Assembly (NCBI GenBank): GCA_964352215.1
Contig: CAYGRE010000031.1
Location: forward strand, 1-64,000
Direction of reading: 5' to 3'
DNA length: 64,000 nt
Origin: CAWUKT01 sp964352215
GTDB taxonomy: Bacteria; Bacteroidota; Bacteroidia; J057; JADKCL01
Shown here in pieces: positions 36,658-45,533 of the stretch. Made by a program: the position numbers and the translations under genes. The number at the start of each line of letters is the position of its first letter. Position 1 is the first letter of the stretch. The notes below the pieces were generated by a model that was not told the DNA's origin, made no database searches, and saw nothing but the letters and a program-made list of their open reading frames with translations.

Positions 36658-37986
36658 ATGACGGCTCATATTACCCCAGTATGGGGCCTGAAATCTATCC
36701 TTTCAGGCATCCTGCTCACTTTGCTTTGCGGTTGCAGTCCGACCACCGGACCATCGGTTCACTTCTATCCTGTGAAGGCCCCGGAGAAGAGCTGTGACCT
36801 CCCGAAGCCAGCTAATTTCCATGATGCATTTCGGGAAATGAGGTTCAGTGAGATCGGAGATATGGCGCTCTCACAGCCGGAGATAGACTTGAATGCCCTG
36901 GCAATCAAAGTCTTATTTGCTCCGGATGCCGAAGCCTTGCCATCTGCATCCCAAGGCTTGCTTTTAGACAGTCTTGTCCTCCACCATTGGATGGATCTGC
37001 TCCAGGCCAAGGCCTGGCAGACGGATCAATTTGCCCACCTGGACTCCCTGGCCAGGATGGACCCTACCAGTTCGCCGGAAGACCTCATCCTCCCTGCCGC
37101 TTTTGCCAAAGCTGATGGATTGCCAAAATTCATTTTCGAAAGGGATACTTTTTCGATCCCCATCACCAGATCGACCACCCATAGTCCCGTTGTCGAGGTA
37201 GAGGTGAACGGCAAGAAATACAATTTTTGGGTGGATACCGGAGCCGCAGTGACGGTTTTGTCTTCGGATTTGGCCGAGCTGGTTGGAATCTCCTACCTGA
37301 ATGAAGGTTTAGCTGAGATCGGGACCAGTACCCGTAGAAAAGTTCAAACTCAGCCTGCGCTGCTTGATTCCATCCGGATCGGAGCCTTCAGAGCCGATAA
37401 CCACCCCTGTGTAGTGATGGATAAAAAGGACCTGACCTTCCGCTTTCTCGGGATTCGAGTCCTCAAAATTGACGGGATCATTGGCTGGCCGTTGATCAAG
37501 GAAATGGATGTGGACATCAATATGCCTGCCAATTTGCTTACGATTCGGAAACCAGTGGTTCAGGGCAATCAGCTAGGCAACCTTGGTTGGTACTGTCAAC
37601 CATTTCTCTACATGCAGACGCCAGGTGGGTGTGTCTTGAACCTGCAACTGGATACTGGATCACAAACAACCTTTTTTCGCCCCCGAGCCTACCAGAAATT
37701 AGGGCGGAAACCAGAAGGTAGTGGCCCCTTGGTACAAGGGGGAGCCGGAGGTAAAGAAATCGTACGCTTCGATAAACTGGACAGCTGCCAATTCATCCTC
37801 GGTGACCATCTGGTGCAGATGGATTATGCAGAAGGGATCAAGCAGACCAGTGAAAAAGACGGAATCTTCGTCTTCGATGGCGTACTGGGGCAGAATATTC
37901 TGAAACATGGCATCCTGAGACTGGATTTCACCAATCGCTTGTTTCGTTTCAGTCACCAACCCAGAGAGACATCCGTATCCGAATAA
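36658..37986 (+). CDS. Lipoprotein with two retropepsin-like aspartic protease domains
   Basis: About 442 residues. The N-terminus is a lipoprotein signal with lipobox LLCGC, placing it in the envelope. Two aspartyl-protease-like lobes are visible: FWVDTGAAVTVLSS (Asp193) and NLQLDTGSQTTFFRP (Asp332), each the D-T-G active-site loop. The pairing resembles Bacteroidetes clan AA peptidases. A TTG at 36640 is an alternative start; the ATG at 36658 is preferred. Substrate unknown; it stands alone. Confidence 0.85.
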   Translation: MTAHITPVWGLKSILSGILLTLLCGCSPTTGPSVHFYPVKAPEKSCDLPKPANFHDAFREMRFSEIGDMALSQPEIDLNALAIKVLFAPDAEALPSASQGLLLDSLVLHHWMDLLQAKAWQTDQFAHLDSLARMDPTSSPEDLILPAAFAKADGLPKFIFERDTFSIPITRSTTHSPVVEVEVNGKKYNFWVDTGAAVTVLSSDLAELVGISYLNEGLAEIGTSTRRKVQTQPALLDSIRIGAFRADNHPCVVMDKKDLTFRFLGIRVLKIDGIIGWPLIKEMDVDINMPANLLTIRKPVVQGNQLGNLGWYCQPFLYMQTPGGCVLNLQLDTGSQTTFFRPRAYQKLGRKPEGSGPLVQGGAGGKEIVRFDKLDSCQFILGDHLVQMDYAEGIKQTSEKDGIFVFDGVLGQNILKHGILRLDFTNRLFRFSHQPRETSVSE

Positions 37987-38024
37987 TTATCCCACGTCCC
38001 AGGCCTTATCTCACCTCTCAGGCC

Positions 38025-39578
38025 TTATCCCTTGGCCGCCTTTACCTGTCTCCGCTTTACAACCTCTTCAACCGGCACCCCGTCAATCTTGCTCGTCAAC
38101 CAGGAGATCAAATCCAGGTACAGGAGCGGCCGCCGCTCATAAGGGTCATCAAAGATTTCCTCCATTTGGGATCGGAGTTGCATAAAATGAGGGGTGAGGT
38201 CTTCCCGGTTCATATTGACCGATCTGCGGATAAATGAGATGATCAGCTTCTGCACTTCCTGCAGGTCTCCGAACTTGATCAGAAACCGGTAGGTGCTTTT
38301 CAATTGATTGTCGACCATTTCATAATCACCGGCATCATAATGAGCGATCAGGGAAAGGATCCGGGCAAAGCACTGAACGTCCTGCTTGAGGTACTTTTCA
38401 TTTTCAGGATCGTGGATGATCTTATTCAGGTGGTGAATGCAACTTTCAAAGTCTTCACCTCCGAAATGCAGGCACGCAATCTTATACTGGAATACTTGGA
38501 GCCGGTTCTGATCCAGGTAAATGTCATTTTTCGAAATCCAGTGTTTTACCTGCTTGATGTAATCTTCGTTTCCCTGGAAGTTGCCGTTCAGAAACAGGTG
38601 ATTCAGCCCTGCCATATACCCGTAAATCCGGGCCGTGATCTTTAAGTTTTGGTCAAAACTATCTTCTTTTTCTTCGATGAATTCCTTGAGCATGGCATGG
38701 TATTCGCCGAAGGGGCGGGGCTTATTGGAATAGAAAAGGGCAGAAAGCACATTGTGCAATCCTTTCAGGTAGACGATGGGATGTTTTTCAATCAGGGCCG
38801 GATTGGACTGCATCATATTGACCCAGAGCGCAGCATATTTAAAACAAGAGGAAAATTGCTGGGTGATGAAATGGTACCAGGTATAAGCCATGTACTGGTA
38901 GACCTTGCCCTGCAATGAATTGTCAGCGGGTTGTATATGCTTGACAGCTTCCCCGAAAAGGGATTTAATCTTGGAGAATTGATTTTTATTCTTGACGTGT
39001 CCGAATTTGAGGTAATAGTCGTAGAGTTGCAGCGCAATATTGGACCATTGATCCCTCGACTTGAGCACATTCCGAATCTGAACATTGGTATCGACAATCT
39101 CTTTTGCCCGGTTGGGGCTGCTTTTGGTAATGAAGAACAACTCTACGGAGCGTTCCATTTCCAGAATGGTATACAGTGCCAAGTCATCCTCATATTCGGT
39201 TGCCAGGACTTTGGCCCGGTTCAATTGCTCCAGGCACTGTAAGTAGAGTCCACGGTTGTAGAGTACGTGGGCAAAACTGATCAATTCGTGGATGCGGATG
39301 GCGGTAGCGTTGTGGTGCAGGAGGCGTAAACTGATCAGCAACTGGTCATATAAATGAGCCTTCAAATTGGACAATGCACTTCCTTTTGTTCCGGGTAATT
39401 TCCGCTCGATCTTCTTATGGTCGGCAGTGTGATCTTTGTCTAACAGGTCGAATAAGGTCAGAAATTTCAGGTTTTTGTCCCCAAAGGTTCTCCGGGCATA
39501 CAATTTGAAGTGCCTTTTCTCCGCCTTGGACAAGGATTGGATGAGGAGTTGGAGCCGATCTGGATTGTGTTTGGACAT
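38025..39578 (-). CDS. ~500-aa helical protein, paralogue family member C
   Basis: 517 residues, cytoplasmic and almost entirely helical. It is the clearest member of the family, with LLIQSLSKAEKRHFKLYARR at the start, then LKFLTLFDLLDKD and a segment ALSNLKAHLYDQLLISLRLL. It then shows TPR-like helical repeats (for example LYLQCLEQLNRAKVLATEYE) to the end. A basic C-terminus reads VKRRQVKAAKG. Similar order occurs in the genes at 7642, 10455 and 55924. Function unknown; monocistronic. Confidence 0.85.
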   Translation of the reverse strand: MSKHNPDRLQLLIQSLSKAEKRHFKLYARRTFGDKNLKFLTLFDLLDKDHTADHKKIERKLPGTKGSALSNLKAHLYDQLLISLRLLHHNATAIRIHELISFAHVLYNRGLYLQCLEQLNRAKVLATEYEDDLALYTILEMERSVELFFITKSSPNRAKEIVDTNVQIRNVLKSRDQWSNIALQLYDYYLKFGHVKNKNQFSKIKSLFGEAVKHIQPADNSLQGKVYQYMAYTWYHFITQQFSSCFKYAALWVNMMQSNPALIEKHPIVYLKGLHNVLSALFYSNKPRPFGEYHAMLKEFIEEKEDSFDQNLKITARIYGYMAGLNHLFLNGNFQGNEDYIKQVKHWISKNDIYLDQNRLQVFQYKIACLHFGGEDFESCIHHLNKIIHDPENEKYLKQDVQCFARILSLIAHYDAGDYEMVDNQLKSTYRFLIKFGDLQEVQKLIISFIRRSVNMNREDLTPHFMQLRSQMEEIFDDPYERRPLLYLDLISWLTSKIDGVPVEEVVKRRQVKAAKG

Positions 39579-39667
39579 GTGAATCCCAACTGATTTAATC
39601 AGCTGCCTATGAGTGGTTTAAAGGCAGGCTTGGCTATTTGGAGGCAAAAACCGGACTGGTATTTTGG

Positions 39668-39699
39668 TTTCAGTACGCCCTCACATCCTTCTAAATTTG
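39668..39699 (+). promoter_or_regulatory. Likely promoter of the leuACDB operon
   Basis: The -7 element TAAATTTG at 39692-39699 matches TAnnTTTG. A TTTC (one mismatch to TTTG) lies 20 bp upstream at 39668-39671. The implied leader before leuA is only about 25 nt, too short for a leucine attenuator or T-box. Confidence 0.5.
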
Positions 39700-39727
39700 A
39701 GCCTAACATAGTAAGAATTGTTACGGT

Positions 39728-40873
39728 ATGGAAGAGCGAATTCAGATATTTGATACTACGCTGAGAGATGGGGAACAAGTCCCAGGCTGTCAGCTCAACG
39801 TAAGACAAAAGATCGAGATCGCCAAGGAATTGGAGGAACTGGGGGTTGATGTGATCGAGGCAGGATTTCCGGTTTCCAGTCCCGGTGATTTTGAAGCGGT
39901 TTCAGCTATTTCCAAAGCGATCGGTGAGGTAACCATTTGTGGACTCAGCCGTGCGGTGGAAAAGGACATTGAAGTAGCTGCAGAAGCCCTTAGATACGCA
40001 AAGAATCCAAGAATCCATACCGGGATCGGCACTTCAGAATTCCATATTTACCAGAAACTGAATTCTACTCCGGAAAAAATTATCGAGCGCGGGGTAGCTG
40101 CGGTAAAGAAGGCACGGAACCTCTGTGCAGAAGTGGAATTCTATGCGGAAGATGCCGGACGTACCGAAAACGCATTTCTCGCCAAGGTGGTAGAGCAAAT
40201 GATTCGCGCCGGCGCGACCATCATCAACATTCCTGACACAACCGGTTACTGCCTTCCCCAGCAATACGGTGAAAAAATCGCCTATCTGATGGCGAATGTG
40301 CCCAATATGGACCAGGCCATTCTGTCCACCCATTGCCACAACGACCTTGGGCTGGCGACCGCCAACAGTGTCGCCGGTATCTGCGCCGGAGCACGGCAGG
40401 TCGAATGTACCATCAATGGGGTAGGGGAGCGAGCTGGAAATACTTCCCTGGAAGAGGTGGTGATGATCATCAATCAGCACAAGCAGATCCAGTTCCGTAC
40501 CGGGATCAATTCCCGGAGGCTCAAGCATATCTCAGGAATCGTAGAGAGTGAACTGAAAATGCCTGTGCAACGAAACAAAGCCATCGTGGGGGAAAATGCA
40601 TTCTCGCATTCATCCGGAATCCACCAGGATGGAGTGATCAAGAACCGTGAGACCTATGAGATCATGCATCCACGAGATGTAGGAGCCGAAGATTCTCAGA
40701 TCATCCTCACCGCAAGGAGTGGGAGGGCAGCGCTGAAATTCATTGCCCGAAAGATGAATATCGAGTTGAACTACGACCAGTTGGAGCGGGCTTACCGCCG
40801 GTTCATCAAGGCAGCGGACAAGCAGCCCAATATCAACAACGATCAATTGGTGGAACTGCTAAAGGGAATCTGA
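39728..40873 (+). CDS. leuA: 2-isopropylmalate synthase, short form
   Basis: Condenses acetyl-CoA with 2-oxoisovalerate in the first committed step of leucine synthesis. The TIM barrel signatures DTTLRDGEQVPG, STHCHNDLGLATANS and NGVGERAGNTSLEE are present. The protein has 381 residues and stops after the helical subdomain, so the C-terminal allosteric LeuA-dimer domain (~120 residues) of classical ~510-residue enzymes is missing. Context (leuC, leuD, leuB) supports leuA rather than homocitrate synthase. Starts 2 bp before leuC. Confidence 0.94.
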   Translation: MEERIQIFDTTLRDGEQVPGCQLNVRQKIEIAKELEELGVDVIEAGFPVSSPGDFEAVSAISKAIGEVTICGLSRAVEKDIEVAAEALRYAKNPRIHTGIGTSEFHIYQKLNSTPEKIIERGVAAVKKARNLCAEVEFYAEDAGRTENAFLAKVVEQMIRAGATIINIPDTTGYCLPQQYGEKIAYLMANVPNMDQAILSTHCHNDLGLATANSVAGICAGARQVECTINGVGERAGNTSLEEVVMIINQHKQIQFRTGINSRRLKHISGIVESELKMPVQRNKAIVGENAFSHSSGIHQDGVIKNRETYEIMHPRDVGAEDSQIILTARSGRAALKFIARKMNIELNYDQLERAYRRFIKAADKQPNINNDQLVELLKGI

Positions 40874-40874
40874 G

Positions 40875-42275
40875 ATGGGGAAAACAATTATAGACAAAAT
40901 TTGGGACCAGCATGTGGTCAAACCGATCAATAAACAGGTAGATGTCTTGTTCATTGACCGTCATTATATCCATGAAGTAACCAGCCCCCAGGCTTTTTCA
41001 GGACTCAACGAGCGCGGTATCAAGGTGCTGTTTCCGGAGCGGACCTCCGCTACTGCGGATCACAATGTTCCGACTTTAGACCAGCACCTGCCCATCGAGG
41101 ACGATCTGTCCCGAAACCAGGTCGAGACCCTGATCCGCAATTGCGCTGAACACGGGATCGAGTTGTTTGGCATTGGCCATCCGCAAAATGGGATCGTGCA
41201 TGTGATTGGTCCTGAAATCGGCTTGACCCAACCCGGCATGACCATTGTCTGTGGAGACAGCCATACCTCAACCCATGGCGCATTCGGAGCGATCGCCTTT
41301 GGTATAGGAACCTCGCAGGTAGAGCAGGTACTCGCCTCTCAGTGCTTGATTCTGGAGCGTCCCAAGCGGATGAAGATCGAAGTGAACGGTGAACTGGGAC
41401 GGGCCGTGATGGCCAAGGATGTGATCCTTTACATCATTTCCCGGATGGGAACCGAAGGTGCGACCGGTCATTTTGTAGAATTTGCGGGTAGTGTATTCGA
41501 AGCCATGTCTATGGAGGAGCGCATGACCGTCTGCAATATGAGCATCGAAATGGGTGCACGGGGTGGACTGGTGGGGATCGATCAGACTACCATTGATTAT
41601 GTGCAATCGAGGGTGGTGCTCACTGATGAAAAGATCGAATACTGGAAGTCCCTCAATACGGATGCAGATGCCCAATTTGACGCCATCGTTTCCCTGGACG
41701 CAAGTACAATCCAGCCGATGGTGACTACCGGAACTTCACCAGACACAGGCATCAACATCAACAGCAAGATCAGCACTTCGGATAAAAATAGCTCAAAGGG
41801 CCTTGCCTATATGGGCTTTGACAGTGAAGAACTGATGGTGGGGAAGAAGATCGATTATGTCTTCATCGGCAGTTGTACCAATGGCCGGATCGAAGACCTT
41901 CGTCAGGTAGCCGAGATCGCACGCGGACGGAAGAAAGCCAATCACGTCACCGTGTGGGTGGTCCCCGGTTCCAATGAAGTCAGGAAGCAAGCTTTGGCTG
42001 AAGGACTCAATGATATCTTTGAAGCAGCAGGATTTGAATTTCGGGCGCCGGGTTGCTCAGCTTGCCTGGCCATGAACAACGATAAAATTCCCAGTGGTGC
42101 GATTTGTGTCTCCACTTCCAACCGCAACTTTGAAGGCAGACAAGGTGATGGAGCGCGAACGGTTTTGGCAAGTCCATTGACCGCAGCAGCTAGCGCCATC
42201 GAAGGAGCGATTGTCGATCCAAGGAAGATTCTGAATCAGGTTGTTGCCGAGGTTTCCAGTCTGCCGAAAATCTAA
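40875..42275 (+). CDS. leuC: 3-isopropylmalate dehydratase large subunit
   Basis: Isomerises 2- to 3-isopropylmalate with LeuD using a [4Fe-4S] cluster. 466 residues. Signatures: VCGDSHTSTHGAFGAIAFGIG near 130, the first cluster cysteine in FIGSCTNGRIEDL, and the CxxC pair in APGCSACLAMN. Intact and full length. Located 1 bp after leuA and 12 bp before leuD. Confidence 0.98.
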   Translation: MGKTIIDKIWDQHVVKPINKQVDVLFIDRHYIHEVTSPQAFSGLNERGIKVLFPERTSATADHNVPTLDQHLPIEDDLSRNQVETLIRNCAEHGIELFGIGHPQNGIVHVIGPEIGLTQPGMTIVCGDSHTSTHGAFGAIAFGIGTSQVEQVLASQCLILERPKRMKIEVNGELGRAVMAKDVILYIISRMGTEGATGHFVEFAGSVFEAMSMEERMTVCNMSIEMGARGGLVGIDQTTIDYVQSRVVLTDEKIEYWKSLNTDADAQFDAIVSLDASTIQPMVTTGTSPDTGININSKISTSDKNSSKGLAYMGFDSEELMVGKKIDYVFIGSCTNGRIEDLRQVAEIARGRKKANHVTVWVVPGSNEVRKQALAEGLNDIFEAAGFEFRAPGCSACLAMNNDKIPSGAICVSTSNRNFEGRQGDGARTVLASPLTAAASAIEGAIVDPRKILNQVVAEVSSLPKI

Positions 42276-42287
42276 TAGAAACTTTCC

Positions 42288-42875
42288 ATGGAAAAAATCA
42301 TATCAACCGGAATCGTCCTCGACATCGACAACATCGACACCGACCAGATTATCCCGGCAAAATTTCTGAAGGCGACCAGCCGGGAAGGGTTCGGTAAAAA
42401 CCTCTTTCACAATTGGCGTTACCATTCCGATGGAACGCCCAATCCTGATTTTGCCTTTAACCAGTTCGCCGCCAGGAGTGCTGTACTGATCGCTGGAAAC
42501 AATTTTGGTTGTGGCTCCAGCCGGGAACACGCCGCCTGGGCCCTGGCTGACTATGGAATCAAAGCGGTGGTATCAAGCCAGTTTGCTGACATCTTCAAAG
42601 GAAACGCCCTGAACAATGGCATCCTTCCCATAGAAGTGACACCGGCAGAACTCCAGACCCTGATGGCATTTGTGAACGGGAACCGGGAGGGGAAGATCAC
42701 GATTGATTTGCCCCAGCAGGAACTTCGCATCGGCACCCCTGATTTCTCATTTATAAAACATTTCCAGATCGATCCGCTCAAGAAAACTTTCCTGATCGAA
42801 GGAACTACCGAGACGGAATACCTGGTCAATATGCGTGCAGAAATAGCCGCTTTCGCAACAACTCATCCATTATGA
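42288..42875 (+). CDS. leuD: 3-isopropylmalate dehydratase small subunit
   Basis: Swivelling-domain partner of LeuC. 195 residues with the expected DIDNIDTDQIIPAKFLK, NFGCGSSREHAAWAL and DIFKGNALNNGILPIE. The stop overlaps the leuB start codon by four bases, so the operon is translationally coupled here. Confidence 0.98.
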   Translation: MEKIISTGIVLDIDNIDTDQIIPAKFLKATSREGFGKNLFHNWRYHSDGTPNPDFAFNQFAARSAVLIAGNNFGCGSSREHAAWALADYGIKAVVSSQFADIFKGNALNNGILPIEVTPAELQTLMAFVNGNREGKITIDLPQQELRIGTPDFSFIKHFQIDPLKKTFLIEGTTETEYLVNMRAEIAAFATTHPL

Positions 42876-43984
42876 AAAAGCAGATCGCGATCATCAAAGG
42901 GGACGGAATCGGTCCTGAAATCATCAACCAGGCACTTAAGGTACTGGATGCCATCGGCAGCAGGTTCAACCATAATTTTCAGTTCACGGAAGTGGATATG
43001 GGAGCCTGCGCCATCGATAAGTTTGGCGTGCCGATCACAGATGAAGGATTGGAGATTTGTGCGGAAAGTGATGCGATCCTGATGGGGGCGATTGGCGATC
43101 CCAAATACGACAACGATCCATCGGCAAAGGTTCGCCCGGAGCAAGGCTTGCTGAAACTGCGGAAATACCTCGGCTTGCATACCAATGTACGCCCCATCAA
43201 AACCTACAAAGAGATCGCGGAATTCTCTCCATTGAAGCTGGAGATCGTGCAACATGCCGACTTTGTCATCTACCGCGAATTGATTGGCGGGATTTACTTC
43301 GGCGAGAAGTGGTTGAGTGAGGATGGCCGTTCCGCCTCAGATGTTTGCGGTTACACCGTGGATCAGATTGAAGCGATTGCACATGGCGCCTTCCAAATGG
43401 CCATGAAGCGTTCCGGTCACCTGACCCTGGTCGATAAGGCCAATGTCCTGGAAACTTCCCGTCTCTGGCGCCGTGAAGTCACCCGTATTGGCAAAGACTA
43501 CCCTGGGGTAGCACTCGACTTCATGTTTGTGGACAATGCAGCCATGCAGATCGTCCGCAATCCCGGGTTCTTCGACGTGGTCCTGACCAGCAATATGTTT
43601 GGCGACATCCTCTCAGATCTCGCCAGTGTGATTACCGGATCGATCGGGATGCTACCTTCTGCCTCCATCGGAGCCAAAACCGGGCTTTTTGAGCCCATCC
43701 ACGGTTCTTACCCCCAAGCCAAGGGCAAAGACATTGCCAACCCCAAAGCTACCATTCTGGCGGCTGCCATGATGCTCGACCATTTCGGTTGGGACGAGGA
43801 AAGCGAATTGATAAGAAAGGCTGTAAGTTGGGCCTTGTCCGAAAAGATCGTGACCATTGACCTCGATCCCGATTCCTCCCTGGGTTGCAATTCGATTGGC
43901 GACATTATCTCAGAGTACATCATACGCGGTTCATTGACCATCAATCAGCGAACCGTGAATCAGTCGCGTGGCGTGTTCATCTGA
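42872..43984 (+). CDS. leuB: 3-isopropylmalate dehydrogenase
   Basis: NAD-dependent oxidative decarboxylation of 3-isopropylmalate. 370 residues with IIKGDGIGPEI, RPEQGLLKLRKYLGLHTNVRP, RELIGGIYFG, the catalytic region DKANVLETSRLWR, and FVDNAAMQIVRNPGFFDVVLTSNMFGDILSD in two parts. Final gene of leuACDB, followed about 100 bp later by a perfect palindromic terminator. Confidence 0.98.
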   Translation: MKKQIAIIKGDGIGPEIINQALKVLDAIGSRFNHNFQFTEVDMGACAIDKFGVPITDEGLEICAESDAILMGAIGDPKYDNDPSAKVRPEQGLLKLRKYLGLHTNVRPIKTYKEIAEFSPLKLEIVQHADFVIYRELIGGIYFGEKWLSEDGRSASDVCGYTVDQIEAIAHGAFQMAMKRSGHLTLVDKANVLETSRLWRREVTRIGKDYPGVALDFMFVDNAAMQIVRNPGFFDVVLTSNMFGDILSDLASVITGSIGMLPSASIGAKTGLFEPIHGSYPQAKGKDIANPKATILAAAMMLDHFGWDEESELIRKAVSWALSEKIVTIDLDPDSSLGCNSIGDIISEYIIRGSLTINQRTVNQSRGVFI

Positions 43985-44081
43985 TCCTTACCTACTGATC
44001 CGGATTGGTTTTCATGCGAGATGAGCCTCAAGGTTCGTCCCCCCAAAAAGCCCTATCAAATTTTCTCTTATATGTATGCTA

Positions 44082-44111
44082 CAATGGGGCGGTTCAATTG
44101 AACCGCCCCAT
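44082..44111. terminator. Perfect 30-bp palindrome, bidirectional terminator
   Basis: Two 15-base arms (AATGGGGCGGTTCAA and its complement) form a perfect GC-rich hairpin with flanking A/T on each side. It lies between the convergent leu operon and the outer-membrane gene and could stop transcripts from both. Confidence 0.75.
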
Positions 44112-44122
44112 TTAGTTAGGTG

Positions 44123-44200
44123 CTTGTATAGGGCTATCAGCCCGGAATGTTGGGCTAAATTACTTTAGGAACTTGTATCTCGACCCAGAATGTTGGGCTA
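44123..44200. repeat. Two imperfect copies of a small hairpin-containing repeat
   Basis: CTTGTAT...CCCGGAATGTTGGGCTA (44123-44157) recurs as CTTGTAT...CCCAGAATGTTGGGCTA (44172-44200). Each copy can form a short AGCCC/GGGCT-type or CCC/GGG hairpin. The second copy contributes the stop codon of the outer-membrane gene. Purpose unknown. Confidence 0.6.
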
Positions 44201-44890
44201 GTCGATTAAGACTGGAAGAGGCTTAACTTTCTTTGAAAAAAGGGAAATGCTGTAACCTACATTGAAATTGAGACTCCGGTTTTTCGAGGTAGCCCCTTCA
44301 GTGGCATCCCTCAGTCCCAGGTAGTGGTTGACTTCCAGGGTAAGTTTTCCGGGGCCGGCCTTCATGCCAATGCCCGCACCAGTATAGACCCCATGATCCC
44401 ATTCATTGAGTCCATTGAACCCATTCAGGGGAATTCTGCTTTTAGGCTCTGGATTCTCCCAATCCGTAAGGGTATTCTGCTGATACGCCCTTACCAGCCT
44501 GGAGAATCCATACCCCACCTTCCCGAAAATTTCCATGCGTCCATTTAACAAAGGGATTTTACCGGACAACATAACGGGAGCCTCCACATAATTGAGCAAT
44601 AGCCTTGTATCCGCCGCGAAGATCGGTTGCCATCCGGGGATGCAAGCGGCGCCCCGCTGTACATAGCCAGGTTCGATGCCGATTTGCAGGTGCTTTCCCA
44701 AGGGTTTGTAGATCATGGCTGAGACATTGAAACCATCTACGCTAATGTCTGCCCCTTCCGGCAAATTGGTGTTGTAAAATTCCCAAGCGGTGGTGTAGCC
44801 TCCTTTGATGCCGACAGAGATCTGCGCTTTCGAAAGGAAGGGAAAAGCGGAGAGAAGGAGGAGGAAAGTGGTTATTCTGATTAATTTCAT
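44198..44890 (-). CDS. Outer-membrane beta-barrel (porin-like) protein
   Basis: About 230 residues with a signal peptide (MKLIRITTFLLLLSAFPFLSKAQ). The mature protein has alternating hydrophobic strands (ISVGIKGGYTTAWEF, LQIGIEPGYVQRG, GVYTGAGIGMKAGPGKLTLE) like 8-strand PorT/OMP_b-brl barrels of this phylum. The frame extends upstream to 45019 but the signal peptide fixes the ATG at 44890. Divergent from YjbQ. Specific role unknown. Confidence 0.85.
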   Translation of the reverse strand: MKLIRITTFLLLLSAFPFLSKAQISVGIKGGYTTAWEFYNTNLPEGADISVDGFNVSAMIYKPLGKHLQIGIEPGYVQRGAACIPGWQPIFAADTRLLLNYVEAPVMLSGKIPLLNGRMEIFGKVGYGFSRLVRAYQQNTLTDWENPEPKSRIPLNGFNGLNEWDHGVYTGAGIGMKAGPGKLTLEVNHYLGLRDATEGATSKNRSLNFNVGYSISLFSKKVKPLPVLID

Positions 44891-44979
44891 GGTGATTCGT
44901 TTCTTGTTTGATGTCCGCTTTGGTAAAATGGTTGCTTTGGCTTGATATCTTTTCAGGCAAACTTGTTTTTTACATCGCT

Positions 44980-44987
44980 TATCTTTG
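44980..44987 (+). promoter_or_regulatory. -7 promoter element directly before the YjbQ start codon
   Basis: TATCTTTG matches TAnnTTTG and ends three bases before the ATG at 44991, which again predicts a leaderless transcript. No good -33 element at the usual distance; a TTG lies closer, at 44963-44965. Confidence 0.4.
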
Positions 44988-44990
44988 TGC

Positions 44991-45404
44991 ATGGTCCAGC
45001 AGATCGAATTTTCACTCAAGCCCTATCCAAGAGGATTTCACTTGGTCACAGCAGAAGTCCTCGCTCACTTACCCAAGCTTCCCCAGACGGGCATTTATCA
45101 CCTGTTTATCCTCCACACCAGCGCCGGCCTCTGTATCAACGAAAATGCGGATCCGAGCGTCCGGGTGGATTTTGAGACGATTTTCAATCGCCTGGTCCCG
45201 GAGGACCAGCCGGATTATACCCATACTTTTGAAGGCTCAGACGATATGCCCGCCCATGTAAAATCAGTATTGAGCGGGAGTTCGGTTACCATTCCCATCA
45301 CCAATGGCCGATTGAATCTGGGAACCTGGCAAGGCATCTATTTATGTGAATTTCGAAACCGGGGAGGAGGGAGGCGATTGGTAGGGACGGTGATGGGAGA
45401 ATGA
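44991..45404 (+). CDS. YjbQ/UPF0047 family protein
   Basis: 137 residues, the usual length of the YjbQ family (called secondary thiamine-phosphate synthase by homology; the true role is uncertain). Family motifs: FILHTSAGLCINENADPSVRVDF split around the conserved HTSA, YTHTFEGSDDMPAHVKSVL with the metal-binding His residues, and LGTWQGIYLCEFRN. A TTG at 44985 lies inside the putative -7 promoter element, so the ATG at 44991 is chosen. Cytoplasmic, monocistronic. Confidence 0.93.
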   Translation: MVQQIEFSLKPYPRGFHLVTAEVLAHLPKLPQTGIYHLFILHTSAGLCINENADPSVRVDFETIFNRLVPEDQPDYTHTFEGSDDMPAHVKSVLSGSSVTIPITNGRLNLGTWQGIYLCEFRNRGGGRRLVGTVMGE

Positions 45405-45448
45405 GGTTATTCGTTGAAATGAGGTCCTTCGTTTAGAAATTGCGCTTT

Positions 45449-45520
45449 GAATTGGAATTGGAATTGGAATTGAATCTGGGATTGAAACTGAATCTGGGAT
45501 TGAAACTGAATCTGGGATTA
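45449..45520. repeat. Microsatellite: GAATTG x4 followed by an 18-bp unit x2.7
   Basis: Four GAATTG units (45449-45472) are followed by AATCTGGGATTGAAACTG at 45473-45490 and 45491-45508 and an incomplete copy at 45509-45520. It lies between convergent genes (YjbQ and the lipoprotein at 45534), so it does not encode protein. Confidence 0.9.
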
Positions 45521-45533
45521 ATCCGTCAATCAA

